Shown one piece after another: positions 24,594 through 33,150 of a stretch of DNA of 64,000 nucleotides. Below the pieces are notes generated by a model, which saw nothing but the letters and a program-made list of their open reading frames with translations, was not told the origin of the DNA and did not search any database. This stretch comes from Poriferisodalis sp965262965 (GTDB lineage Bacteria; Actinomycetota; Acidimicrobiia; Acidimicrobiales; Poriferisodalaceae): NCBI RefSeq assembly GCF_965262965.1, contig NZ_OZ253573.1, positions 1 through 64,000 of the forward strand. Direction: 5' to 3'. The translations under genes and the position numbers were made by a program. Numbering within the stretch: position 1 is the first letter of the stretch; each line of letters begins with the position of its first letter.

Positions 24594-26267
24594 ATGGCCT
24601 ACTTCGATCTGGGCTCGTACCACTGGCCGGTCACGACGAAGGATGCAGAGGCGCAGCTCTGGTTCGACCGGGGCATGGTGTGGTGCTACGGCTTTCACCA
24701 TGAGGAGGCGATCGCCTGCTTCGAGCGTGCCCTCGAGCACGACCCGGACATCGCAATGGCGCACTGGGCCATCGCGCATGCCATCGGACCCAACTACAAC
24801 AAGCCGTGGGAAGCCTTCGACGACGAGGATCTGCGCAGCTCCCTCGATCTCGCTCGGGCGCAAGTAGCCGCAGCTGCTGACGCATCAGCCGGCACGACCG
24901 AGGCCGAGAGCGCCCTCATCAGCGCACTGGCGAAGCGCTACCCACCCGATCCGGCCGTACCTGGGCCGGACGACCTTGGCCTGTGGAACGACGCCTATGC
25001 GGACGCGATGCGCGAGGTCTACCGGGTCCACCGCGACGAACTGAATGTCTGCGCACTGTTCGCCGAGGCGATCATGAACCGGACCCCGTGGCAGCTGTGG
25101 GACCTGGTCACCGGCGAGCCCGCCGAGGGCGCGAGCACCCTCGAAGCGGTCGAAGTGCTGGAGACTGCCTTCGAGACGCTCGATGGCGAGGGCGCCAACA
25201 GCCATCCCGGCCTGCTGCATATGTACGTCCACCTCATGGAGATGTCGCCGCACCCCGAGCGAGCGCAGGCGGCGGGCGACCGGATCGTCGATCTCGCTCC
25301 CGACGCCGGGCACCTCAATCACATATCGACACACATCGACGTGCTGTGCGGCGATTACCACCTCGTCGTGGCGCGGAATTCAGCGGCGATCGTCGCCGAC
25401 CGGAAGTACTTGGACCTCGAAGGCCCGTTGAACTTCTATTCGCTCTACCGCTGCCACAACTACCACTTCAAGGTGTACGGGGCGATGTTCGCGGGCCAGT
25501 ACCGCCCGGCGCTGGATGCGGCGCAAGAGATGGCCCGCACGCTGCCTGCAGAGCTATTGCAGACGCCCTCACCGCCGATGGCGGACTGGCTGGAGGGGTT
25601 TGTGCCGGTCAAGCAGCACGTGCTGGTGCGCTTCGGCAAGTGGCAGGAGATCCTCGCCCAACCCCTGCCTGAGGACCAAGAGCTGTACTGCGTCACCACG
25701 GCCACGATCCGCTACGCGCGGACGGTGGCCTACGCCTCGACGGGCCAGGTGGACAAAGCGGTAGCCGAACGTGCGGCTTTCCTGGCAGCCAAGGCCCAGG
25801 TTCTGCCGAGCCGGAAGCTGTTCAACAACACGTGCGAGGACATCCTGGAGATCGCCTCAGCCATGCTGACCGGCGAGGTGGAGTACCGGCGCGGCAACCA
25901 CGATGCAGCCTTCACCCATCTCCGCCGGGCAGTCGAGCTTGACGACAACCTGCACTACAACGAGCCCTGGGGCTGGATGCAACCCGCTCGCCATGCCCTC
26001 GGCGCGTTGTTGCTCGAACAGGGCCGCGTCGTTGAAGCAGAGGCCGCATACCGTGGCGACCTCGGTCTCGACGGCCAGCTCCGGCGTGCCTGCCAGCATC
26101 CCGACAACCTGTGGAGCCTGCACGGCCTGCATGAGTGCCTGGTCCGTCGAGGGGACACCGTCGAAGCGCCGCTCATCCGCCAGCGCCTCGATCTGGCTAT
26201 CGCACGTGCCGACGTTTCGATCACTGCCTCGTGCTTCTGCCGGCTGGACGCCAACCCATCCGCGTAA
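24594..26267 (+). CDS. TPR-repeat protein, copy 1
   Basis: A 557-aa soluble protein with helical TPR-like repeats, for example AQLWFDRGMVWCYGFHHEEAI (helix pair near residues 20-42), and a later block EVEYRRGNHDAAF. No signal peptide or membrane helix is visible. Strongly conserved non-TPR blocks include PNYNKPWEAFDD, NRTPW-LWDL, a His-rich segment (LLHMY-HLMEMSPHPERA, then THIDVLCGDY), and a C-terminal CFCRL. The His cluster could bind a metal (inference). GAGGAACC precedes the ATG. Its paralogue at 27622 is roughly 80% identical by eye. Function unknown; related uncharacterised TPR proteins occur in other bacteria. Confidence 0.75.
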   Translation: MAYFDLGSYHWPVTTKDAEAQLWFDRGMVWCYGFHHEEAIACFERALEHDPDIAMAHWAIAHAIGPNYNKPWEAFDDEDLRSSLDLARAQVAAAADASAGTTEAESALISALAKRYPPDPAVPGPDDLGLWNDAYADAMREVYRVHRDELNVCALFAEAIMNRTPWQLWDLVTGEPAEGASTLEAVEVLETAFETLDGEGANSHPGLLHMYVHLMEMSPHPERAQAAGDRIVDLAPDAGHLNHISTHIDVLCGDYHLVVARNSAAIVADRKYLDLEGPLNFYSLYRCHNYHFKVYGAMFAGQYRPALDAAQEMARTLPAELLQTPSPPMADWLEGFVPVKQHVLVRFGKWQEILAQPLPEDQELYCVTTATIRYARTVAYASTGQVDKAVAERAAFLAAKAQVLPSRKLFNNTCEDILEIASAMLTGEVEYRRGNHDAAFTHLRRAVELDDNLHYNEPWGWMQPARHALGALLLEQGRVVEAEAAYRGDLGLDGQLRRACQHPDNLWSLHGLHECLVRRGDTVEAPLIRQRLDLAIARADVSITASCFCRLDANPSA

Positions 26268-26361
26268 GCGCATGGCCCCCTCAGCTGGGCCAGGTCCATC
26301 TGCATCGACCATTGGTCAACCGACCGAATCGGACACGAACCGGGCATGATCTGGGCGCGAG

Positions 26362-27492
26362 GTGCCGTGGTCAATGCTTTTGAACTACTACTCCATCGTG
26401 GCCGCCGCCATCGTGGGGACCGCATCAGGGATCCTTTCGGTGAAGTGGCTCCGCGCACGACTCCGCAGCGGCCGAATCGTCGCTCGCGCTGCCGCCGTCG
26501 GATTCGTCAGCACGCTCATCTTGAGCGGCGGAGCGTTATTCATCACCGGATTGGACGGGTTCACGCTCGTCCATGTCGCCTATGTCGTGGGGACCGTCGG
26601 TGTACCTACCGCAGGCGGCATCGTGCTGCTGACCGCGCGCGAGCGTCCGCGAGCAATCACTGTCGTGTGCGTGATCGCCCTGCTCGCAATCCCGGTCGGC
26701 GTATATGCGACCTATGTCGAGCCCTTCTGGCTGCGGGCGGATGCCGCCGAGCTTGGAGTCGATGGCGTCGATGGGCGGATCCGGATTGGGGTGCTCTCTG
26801 ATCTCCAGACCACAGCGGTGGGGGACTACGAGAACGACGCAGTCGACCGCTTGCTTGGCTTTGCGCCTGACATCGTCGTGTTGCCGGGAGACCTCTACCA
26901 ATTCGACGGTGAACTGTTCGATCAGCGAGCACCGCAATTCACGCAACTGATCCAGCGAATTACCGACGATGTGCCCTTCGTCTATGTGGTGAGCGGGAAT
27001 ACCGACACCGTGGCGGGTCTGCGGCACATCACCCAAGGAACGGGCGCCAGAGTGCTCGACAACGAGATCGTCACGTTCGAACTCAATGGCACCACGCTGA
27101 GCATTGGAGGGACGACGCTCTTCGGTGACGAAGCAGCCGCGCGGCGGATGGCTGAACGACTCTCGGGCGACGAGCACGCCGACGTTCGAATACTGCTCGC
27201 ACACAAGCCAGACGCAATCGATTTGCTGCAAGCACGGCCTGCCGATCTTCTTATCGCAGGCCACACGCACGGCGGGCAGGTTTCGTTTCCTCTTTTCGGT
27301 CCACCCCTGACGCTGTCACGCGTGCCGAGGCACGTCGCCGCTGGCGGACTTCATGAACTGAACGAGACGCCGATCTATGTGTCGACGGGTGTGGGCCGTG
27401 AGCGCGGCAACGCCCCCCAGCTCCGATTCGGAGTCCGTCCGTCGATTGGAATTATCGACCTCGTCGGCCCAGAGGTGCCCGAGGGATCCTGA
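26362..27492 (+). CDS. Membrane-bound calcineurin-like phosphoesterase with altered active-site motifs
   Basis: A 376-aa protein with four predicted membrane helices (about residues 8-26, 44-63, 70-91 and 98-117), then a YkuE-like metallophosphoesterase domain: SDLQ at 146-149, PGDLYQ at 175-180, SGNTD at 211-215, LLAHKPD at 278-284 and GHTHGGQ at 300-306. The usual motifs are SDxH and GNH(E/D); here the first metal-binding His is Gln and the catalytic His is Thr, so the chemistry may differ or be lost. It lies between two paralogous TPR genes. GTG 26362 is the start; ATG 26374 is an alternative. Confidence 0.8.
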   Translation: MPWSMLLNYYSIVAAAIVGTASGILSVKWLRARLRSGRIVARAAAVGFVSTLILSGGALFITGLDGFTLVHVAYVVGTVGVPTAGGIVLLTARERPRAITVVCVIALLAIPVGVYATYVEPFWLRADAAELGVDGVDGRIRIGVLSDLQTTAVGDYENDAVDRLLGFAPDIVVLPGDLYQFDGELFDQRAPQFTQLIQRITDDVPFVYVVSGNTDTVAGLRHITQGTGARVLDNEIVTFELNGTTLSIGGTTLFGDEAAARRMAERLSGDEHADVRILLAHKPDAIDLLQARPADLLIAGHTHGGQVSFPLFGPPLTLSRVPRHVAAGGLHELNETPIYVSTGVGRERGNAPQLRFGVRPSIGIIDLVGPEVPEGS

Positions 27493-27621
27493 GGGAGTGC
27501 GGGACCGGATCACGTTTGTCTGCGAGTCGTAGCCACACCCATTGCGGGGCAAGCGAATTCAGTTGGCCGACAATCTGCTAGAGCTAGCTGCACGCGGACG
27601 AATCGATCGCAGGAAGCTCGC

Positions 27622-29286
27622 ATGGCGTATTTCGATCTGGGTTCGTACGGACGGCCCGTCACGACACAAGACCCTGAGGCGCAGCTCTGGTTCGACCGCG
27701 GGATGGCCTGGTGCTACGGCTTCAACCACGAAGAAGCGATCGCCTGTTTCGAGCGAGCGCTTGAGCACGATCCCGGCTGCGCAATGGCTCACTGGGGAAT
27801 CGCGTATGCCATCGGGCCCAACTACAACAAGCCGTGGGAAGCCTTCGACGATGACGACAAGCGCAATTCGCTCGAACGCGCTCTCGCCGCGTCAGCGGCG
27901 GCCGCAGATGCGGCTGCCGGCGCCAGCGATGTCGAGCAGGCGCTGATCGGCGCACTGGCCAAGCGCTATCCCACAAGCCCGCAAGAGGACGATTTCGGGT
28001 CCTGGAACGACGCGTACGCGGACGCGATGCGCGAGGTTTACCGAGCTCATGGCGACGACCCAGATGTCTGCGCGCTATTCGCCGAGGCCATCATGAATCG
28101 GACCCCGTGGGAGCTCTGGGACCTGGTCACTGGCGAACCCGCCCCCGGCGCCAGCACGCTGGAAGCCATCGAAGTGCTCGAGGCTGCCTTCGAGACGCTC
28201 GATGCCGAGGGCGCCAACAGCCATCCCGGCCTGCTGCACATGTACATCCATCTCATGGAGATGTCGCCGCATCCCGAGCGGGCGCTCACTGCCGGAGACC
28301 GGCTCGTCGACCTCGTCCCCGACGCAGGCCATCTGGTTCACATGCCGACTCATATCGACGTGCTCTGCGGCGACTACCAGAGCGTCGTGGAGCGCAATTC
28401 GGCAGCAATCGTGGCCGACCGGAAGTACCTGGACCGCGAAGGCCCGATGAACTTCTATTCGGCCTACCGCTGCCACAACTATCACTTCAAGGTCTACGGG
28501 GCGATGTTCGGTGGCCGGTACGCCCCGGCGATGGATGCGGCGACCGAAATGGTCCGCACGCTTCCTGCGGGTCTGCTGCGGACTGGCTCGCCGCCGATGG
28601 CCGACTGGCTCGAGGGCTTCGTGCCCATCAAGCAGCACGTACTCGTCCGCTTCGGAAAGTGGCCCGAGATCCTCGCACAAGACCTGCCCGACGACTCAGA
28701 GCTCTACTGCGTTACGACTGCGGTGATGCGGTACACCCGAGCAGTGGCATACGCCTCGACGGGTCACGTCGACGCTGCTGCGGCGGAGCGTGAGGCTTTT
28801 GTGGCCGCTCGGGATCGAGTCCCCGAGAGTCGGATGTTGTTCAACAACACCTGTCAGGACATCTTGGCTGTCGCCGATGCCATGGTGGCCGGAGAGGTCG
28901 AGTACCGGCGGGGCAATTTCGATGCAGCGTTTGCGCATCTCAATCGGGCAGTCGAGCTGGACGACAATCTGCCCTACGACGAGCCGTGGGGCTGGATGCA
29001 GCCCGCCCGTCACGCCCTAGGTGCGCTGCTGCTTGAACAGGACCGGCTCGACGAGGCCGAGACGGTGTACCGCGCCGACCTCGGCCTCGACGGTCAACTA
29101 CGGCGCGCCTGCCAGCATCCCGACAACGTGTGGAGCCTGCACGGTCTGCACGAGTGCCTGACGCGCCGCGGCGAGACCATCGAGGCGCCGCTCATCCGCC
29201 AACGCCTCGATCTCGCTGTCGCACGCGCCGACGTTCCGATCGAGGCATCGTGCTTCTGCCGGCTTGAGGTCGCCGCATCCGCGTGA
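27622..29286 (+). CDS. TPR-repeat protein, copy 2
   Basis: A 554-aa paralogue of the 24594-26267 gene, colinear over the whole length and about 80% identical by eye. Differences cluster at residues 88-130 and in surface-like helices. The His-rich block (HMYIHLMEMSPHPERAL, HMPTHID) and the final CFCRL are kept. The ATG at 27622 is preceded by AGGAAGCTCGC. Both copies have full reading frames, so both are presumably used. The duplication with the phosphoesterase in the middle suggests a functional set (inference). A hairpin at 29339 may terminate transcription. Confidence 0.75.
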   Translation: MAYFDLGSYGRPVTTQDPEAQLWFDRGMAWCYGFNHEEAIACFERALEHDPGCAMAHWGIAYAIGPNYNKPWEAFDDDDKRNSLERALAASAAAADAAAGASDVEQALIGALAKRYPTSPQEDDFGSWNDAYADAMREVYRAHGDDPDVCALFAEAIMNRTPWELWDLVTGEPAPGASTLEAIEVLEAAFETLDAEGANSHPGLLHMYIHLMEMSPHPERALTAGDRLVDLVPDAGHLVHMPTHIDVLCGDYQSVVERNSAAIVADRKYLDREGPMNFYSAYRCHNYHFKVYGAMFGGRYAPAMDAATEMVRTLPAGLLRTGSPPMADWLEGFVPIKQHVLVRFGKWPEILAQDLPDDSELYCVTTAVMRYTRAVAYASTGHVDAAAAEREAFVAARDRVPESRMLFNNTCQDILAVADAMVAGEVEYRRGNFDAAFAHLNRAVELDDNLPYDEPWGWMQPARHALGALLLEQDRLDEAETVYRADLGLDGQLRRACQHPDNVWSLHGLHECLTRRGETIEAPLIRQRLDLAVARADVPIEASCFCRLEVAASA

Positions 29287-29338
29287 GCGCACGGCCGTCG
29301 CCGGGCCGGGACCGTCTGCGTTGGGGGTGGGTCCGTCC

Positions 29339-29364
29339 CGGTGCCGTCGGGCACCGATTCTTTG
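29339..29364 (+). terminator. Possible intrinsic terminator after TPR copy 2
   Basis: CGGTGCC-GTCG-GGCACCG (29339-29356) is a 7-bp stem with a 4-base loop, followed by ATTCTTT, a modest T-rich tail. It lies about 50 bases past the stop of the TPR gene. Confidence 0.45.
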
Positions 29365-29404
29365 CGCAAGATTGCCGCCCAAGGCGGCATTTCTGCGCAA
29401 AGTC
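29361..29404. repeat. Palindromic repeat, copy A (3' side of the AbiEi/DUF559 gene)
   Basis: TTTGCGCAAGATTGCCGCC, a short AA loop, then GGCGGCATTTCTGCGCAAAGTC forms an imperfect inverted repeat of about 44 bases. A clearly related copy in the same orientation lies at 30492-30533, so the two flank the intervening minus-strand gene. Confidence 0.8.
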
Positions 29405-29453
29405 CGATGAGACATGCCTGCAGATGCATTCTCGTGGACTGCCTGCGTGATAC

Positions 29454-30419
29454 TCAGCGAGACGCCACATCACCGAGGGCCTTGACAACAACAGCGCACA
29501 GCTCGGCGGGCTGCTCGGAGTAGTCGTCCCAGGTGAAGGAGAGCACATCCCAGCCAGCTGCTAGCAGTCGGTTGCGGCGGCGCCGGTCATTCACAAAGGA
29601 TTCGCGGCTGTAGTGCCAGCGGATGCTGTCAAGCTCGATGGCCAGTCGGCGAGAGGGGTACGCCAGATCGACCTGAGCCAGAAAGCGATCGTCGGCCTCG
29701 TGCACCCGATGCTCCAGCACTGGCCTCGGAAGACCGGACTCACACAGCAATTCGCATACCCAACGACCCCAGTCGCTCAGCGGCACGGGATCGTCGGCAC
29801 ATCGCTCGGCGAGCACCGCGCCGAGCGGGCCCCGGCCGCGCCTGCCCATGCCAGAGTGGATCGCAAGCACCTCGGAGAGGTCCTGGTAACGCAGGCGCCG
29901 GTCGCGCATCGCAGCGTCGATTGCCCGCTCGAGCCGATTTCGACTCACCACTGCGGCGAGATCGAGCAGGGTGCGGGTCAGTCCCGTGCAGGGGATGCCG
30001 TCAAGCCGGATCGGACGGGCCAGGTCCATCTGTGTCGAGCGATGCAGGATGACCCCGACGGCGGACCTTCCGCGTTTCGGGCTGACCACGAGTTCGGGAC
30101 GACCCAACTCGAAGCCGTCGATGCCGTGCAGCGCCGCTGCGGATCGGTGGCTTGCCAAGCCGTCGTAGGCGATGCATGCGGCCAGCAGCTTCGAGTGCGG
30201 GGTGACGGACAGGGCCGAGTGCTGGTACACGCCTGCCCCGACGCGCCGCCAGCGACCGGCGCTCACTCGGTGCTGTATGCGATGCCGGGTCATACCGGCT
30301 GCCAGGGCCTGAGTGCGCGAGACGAGTCCGTGCTGCCGCCGCATGTGGGCTTCAAGATGCTCCTCGTCCACGACCGGCCCGCTGCCGGCCGGCTCTGGTT
30401 CGGCGGTCGGAGAGCACAT
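29454..30419 (-). CDS. AbiEi-like winged-helix domain fused to a DUF559 (Vsr-like) nuclease domain
   Basis: A 321-aa protein. The N-terminal part has the AbiEi antitoxin/regulator winged helix (GLVSRTQALAAGMTRHRIQ, VGAGVYQHS, then ASHRSAAALHGIDGF, about residues 31-110). The C-terminal part resembles DUF559/Vsr-type restriction-fold nucleases: LAQVDLAYPSRRLAIELD (about 235-252), then NDRRRRNRLLAAGWDVLSFTW. Such fusions are common in actinobacteria as solitary genes; no AbiEii toxin gene is adjacent. The function is unproven. Related palindromes at 29361 and 30492 bracket the gene. ATG 30344 is an alternative start. Confidence 0.75.
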   Translation of the reverse strand: MCSPTAEPEPAGSGPVVDEEHLEAHMRRQHGLVSRTQALAAGMTRHRIQHRVSAGRWRRVGAGVYQHSALSVTPHSKLLAACIAYDGLASHRSAAALHGIDGFELGRPELVVSPKRGRSAVGVILHRSTQMDLARPIRLDGIPCTGLTRTLLDLAAVVSRNRLERAIDAAMRDRRLRYQDLSEVLAIHSGMGRRGRGPLGAVLAERCADDPVPLSDWGRWVCELLCESGLPRPVLEHRVHEADDRFLAQVDLAYPSRRLAIELDSIRWHYSRESFVNDRRRRNRLLAAGWDVLSFTWDDYSEQPAELCAVVVKALGDVASR

Positions 30420-30491
30420 GCCGACTGGAAACTATTGAAACGGCATGAAATGTGCGAACTGCTTATGCGCCGAGGAGATCTCACCGTTCTG

Positions 30492-30533
30492 TGTGCAGAT
30501 TTGCCGCCTGAGACGGCATTCTTGCGCAAAGTC
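30492..30533. repeat. Palindromic repeat, copy B (5' side of the AbiEi/DUF559 gene)
   Basis: TGTGCAGATTTGCCGCC, a TGAGA loop, then CGGCATTCTTGCGCAAAGTC is the second member of the pair with 29361-29404. The shared parts are TTGCCGCC, the CGGCATT arm and the TGCGCAAAGTC end. Confidence 0.8.
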
Positions 30534-30613
30534 TGGGGGAACGGCCGACCAGGGACAGCTGGGTCGGGGCGTTCGGCCCGAACTGCGTCCGCATGAACGC
30601 AACGCCGTAGCCT

Positions 30614-31528
30614 TTGCCTTCTGTGTTCGAGGCGCCTGCTTCTCCCGATGCCGTCTCAGCGGCACTGTCTGAGCACGGGTACCTGCCCGGCGACGGCTTG
30701 TCGACGGTGGTGTACCTGTCGATCACGATGGGACGGCCGCTGTTCCTCGAAGGCGACGCCGGAGTCGGCAAGACCGAGCTGGCCAAGGTGCTGGCCACTT
30801 GGACGGGCGGGGAGTTCATCCGGCTGCAGTGCTACGAGGGCATCGACGCCGCCCAAGCGCTGTACGAGTGGGACTACACCCGCCAGCTGTTACACCTGCG
30901 TACCGCCGAAGCAGCTGGTCGAGCGTCGGCTGATGCCGAGGCGATCGAGGACGAGCTGTACTCCGAGCGGTTTCTGATCCGCCGGCCGCTGCTGCGGGCA
31001 ATCGATCACGACGACACCACGCCCGCGGTGCTGCTCATCGACGAGGTCGACCGAGCCGACGACGAGTTCGAGGCGTTCCTGCTGGAAGTGCTCTCTGATT
31101 TCACTGTCACCGTGCCCGAGTTAGGCACCATCACCGCAGCGAGCCCGCCGCTCGTGGTGGTCACTTCGAATCGCACCCGCGACGTTCACGACGCACTCAA
31201 GCGACGGTGCCTGTACCACTGGGTGGCGCACCCGTCGGTGGACCGTGAGGTCGAGATCGTCAAGCTCAAGCTGCCCGACGTGGACGGCACGCTCGCCCGG
31301 CAGGTCGCGTCGGCCGTGTCTGCCATGCGGGAGATGCGGCTCTACAAGCCTCCCGGTGTCGCCGAGACCATCGACTGGGCCACAGCGCTGGGCCGCCTGG
31401 GGGCATCCGAGCTGGACACGCCGATGCTCGAAGCGACGCTCGGCACGGTGGTCAAGTACCGCGAGGACCAGCAACGGGTCACTTCAGTGGGCATGGAGAT
31501 GATCATGGCCGCCGTCGCCGAGGCCTGA
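30614..31528 (+). CDS. MoxR-type AAA+ ATPase, CoxD-like
   Basis: A 304-aa AAA+ ATPase of the MoxR family. Walker A GDAGVGKTEL is at about residues 48-57, Walker B VLLIDEVDRADDEFEAFL at about 138-155, sensor 1 VVVTSNRTRDVHDALKRR, and sensor 2-like ETIDWATALGRL. In CO dehydrogenase loci, CoxD of this type works with the VWA protein CoxE to mature the molybdenum active site. Here the VWA gene follows within 45 bases, supporting that role. TTG 30614 or GTG 30623 may be the start; no strong ribosome site is visible. Confidence 0.88.
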   Translation: MPSVFEAPASPDAVSAALSEHGYLPGDGLSTVVYLSITMGRPLFLEGDAGVGKTELAKVLATWTGGEFIRLQCYEGIDAAQALYEWDYTRQLLHLRTAEAAGRASADAEAIEDELYSERFLIRRPLLRAIDHDDTTPAVLLIDEVDRADDEFEAFLLEVLSDFTVTVPELGTITAASPPLVVVTSNRTRDVHDALKRRCLYHWVAHPSVDREVEIVKLKLPDVDGTLARQVASAVSAMREMRLYKPPGVAETIDWATALGRLGASELDTPMLEATLGTVVKYREDQQRVTSVGMEMIMAAVAEA

Positions 31529-31572
31529 GCAGGCCAAGGCCCGGCGCGGACGAGAAGCAGTACGGGCGGAAC

Positions 31573-32769
31573 ATGGCGGCCGCGGGGAAGACCGGAACAG
31601 CGGAACCGCCGCCTCGGGCGACGAATGGTTACGACGAGCCGCCCGACGGGCTGGTGAACGAGCCTGAGCGGCTGGCATCCGCGTTCAGCGCGATATTGCG
31701 AGGCGCGGGCCTCGTCATCGCGATCCGCCGGGTGATGGCCTTCACCGAAGCACTGCGACTGCTCGGCGCGCAGCGGCGAGACGGGGTGTACTGGGCCGGC
31801 CGCGCCACGTTGGTCGGCAGCCCCGCTGACATCGGCGTGTACGACCGGGCCTTCGCAGTGTTCTGGGAAGGGCGCGAGCCGAGCGGCATCGTCGTCGAGT
31901 TGCCCCCCATCTCGGTGACGCTTGCTACCGATACTGACGATGAGGGCGCCGCCCCGCCAGCGGACGACGACGGTGAGCCCGACACGGGGCCGACGCTGCG
32001 TGTTCGCTACAGCGACACCGAGACACTGCGCCACAAGGACTTCGCCGACTGCACCGATGCCGAGTTGTCAGAGCTGCATTCGTTGATGAGCGAGCTTCGA
32101 TTCCACGCCGTGACGCGCCGCTCACGACGGACGGTGCGGGCCAAGCGGTTCTCCCGCCGACCCGATCTGCGTCGCACCATTCGCCGTGCTTTGCGCACCG
32201 GAGGCGAGGCGATCCAGCGCGAGTTCCTGACGGCGGACCGTAAGCCGCGGCGAGTCGTGCTGCTCTTGGACGTATCCGGATCGATGGAGCCATATGCCAG
32301 AGCGCTGGCGCGCTTTGCTCATGCGGCGGTGGTGGGCCGGACCCGGGTCGAGGCGTTCACCATCGGCACCCGCCTGACGAGGGTCACCCGCGAGCTGTCG
32401 TCACGCGATGCCGACGCGGGCCTGCGAGATGCCGCAGCGTCGGTGCAGGACTGGTCAGGCGGCACCCGGCTGGGCGCGACGCTTCACGAGTTCAACGATA
32501 AGTGGGGGGTGCGGGGCCACGCCCGCGGCGCGATCGTGGTGGTCATCTCGGACGGCTGGGACCGTGGCACTCCTGACGAACTCGAAGAGCAGATGGCCCG
32601 CTTGCATCGGGTCACGCACCGGCTGGTGTGGGTGAATCCGCTCAAGCACACACCCGGCTACGCGCCCTTGGCGAGAGGCATGGCTGCGGCGCTGCCGCAC
32701 GTCGACGACTTCATCGAAGGTCACTCGTTCGATTCGCTCGAACAGCTGGCCGCGACGATCGCCGCATGA
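31573..32769 (+). CDS. VWA-domain protein, CoxE-like
   Basis: A 398-aa protein with an N-terminal helical region (about residues 28-90), an acidic linker (about 120-140) and a C-terminal von Willebrand factor A domain with a complete metal-ion-dependent adhesion site: LLDVSGSM (D-x-S-x-S, about 234-241), the Thr in WSGGTRLGATL and the Asp in VISDGWDRG. It belongs with the upstream MoxR ATPase; such pairs act as chaperones inserting metal or sulfur. In this context it is probably the CoxE maturation partner. The end VWVNPLKHTPGYAPLARGM is characteristic of the family. Confidence 0.88.
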   Translation: MAAAGKTGTAEPPPRATNGYDEPPDGLVNEPERLASAFSAILRGAGLVIAIRRVMAFTEALRLLGAQRRDGVYWAGRATLVGSPADIGVYDRAFAVFWEGREPSGIVVELPPISVTLATDTDDEGAAPPADDDGEPDTGPTLRVRYSDTETLRHKDFADCTDAELSELHSLMSELRFHAVTRRSRRTVRAKRFSRRPDLRRTIRRALRTGGEAIQREFLTADRKPRRVVLLLDVSGSMEPYARALARFAHAAVVGRTRVEAFTIGTRLTRVTRELSSRDADAGLRDAAASVQDWSGGTRLGATLHEFNDKWGVRGHARGAIVVVISDGWDRGTPDELEEQMARLHRVTHRLVWVNPLKHTPGYAPLARGMAAALPHVDDFIEGHSFDSLEQLAATIAA

Positions 32770-32832
32770 CGACGACCCCGACCGAACGACCACGAGCGAC
32801 GCGAAGCATCGCCGTGTAGCGAGACTGATCAG

Positions 32833-33150
32833 ATGGACGAGATCTTGGACGACATCGACCGTTGGCGCACCGCGGGCCAGCGAGTGGCGGTGGCCAGGGT
32901 GGTCGATATCGAAGGCTCCGGTCCACGCGACCCCGGCGCGGCCATGGCAGTGAACGAAGACGGCGAAGTTGCGGGCTCGGTCTCGGGCGGCTGTGTCGAG
33001 GGCGCCGTCGTGGGCGAGGCCCTGGCGCTGCTGGGGGGCAGCCGCAGCGCCGGCATCACGACATTCGGCTACAGCGACGACGAGGCGTTTTCGGTGGGGC
33101 TGACGTGCGGCGGCACGATCCACCTGTTCGTGGAGGAACTCGACTGGTGA
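32833..33150 (+). CDS. XdhC/CoxI family protein, N-terminal domain as a separate protein
   Basis: A 105-aa protein equal to the N-terminal domain of XdhC/CoxI: VAVARVVDIEGSGPRDPGAAM (about residues 18-38) and the Cys-containing VSGGCVEGAVVGEA (about 49-62), then TCGGTIHLFVEEL at the end. XdhC proteins bind sulfurated molybdenum cofactor and hand it to the apo-enzyme. The second half is the next gene, whose GTG overlaps this stop (GTGA, 33147-33150). The split into two coupled genes is known in CO-dehydrogenase-type loci (CoxF/CoxI variants). Confidence 0.88.
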   Translation: MDEILDDIDRWRTAGQRVAVARVVDIEGSGPRDPGAAMAVNEDGEVAGSVSGGCVEGAVVGEALALLGGSRSAGITTFGYSDDEAFSVGLTCGGTIHLFVEELDW

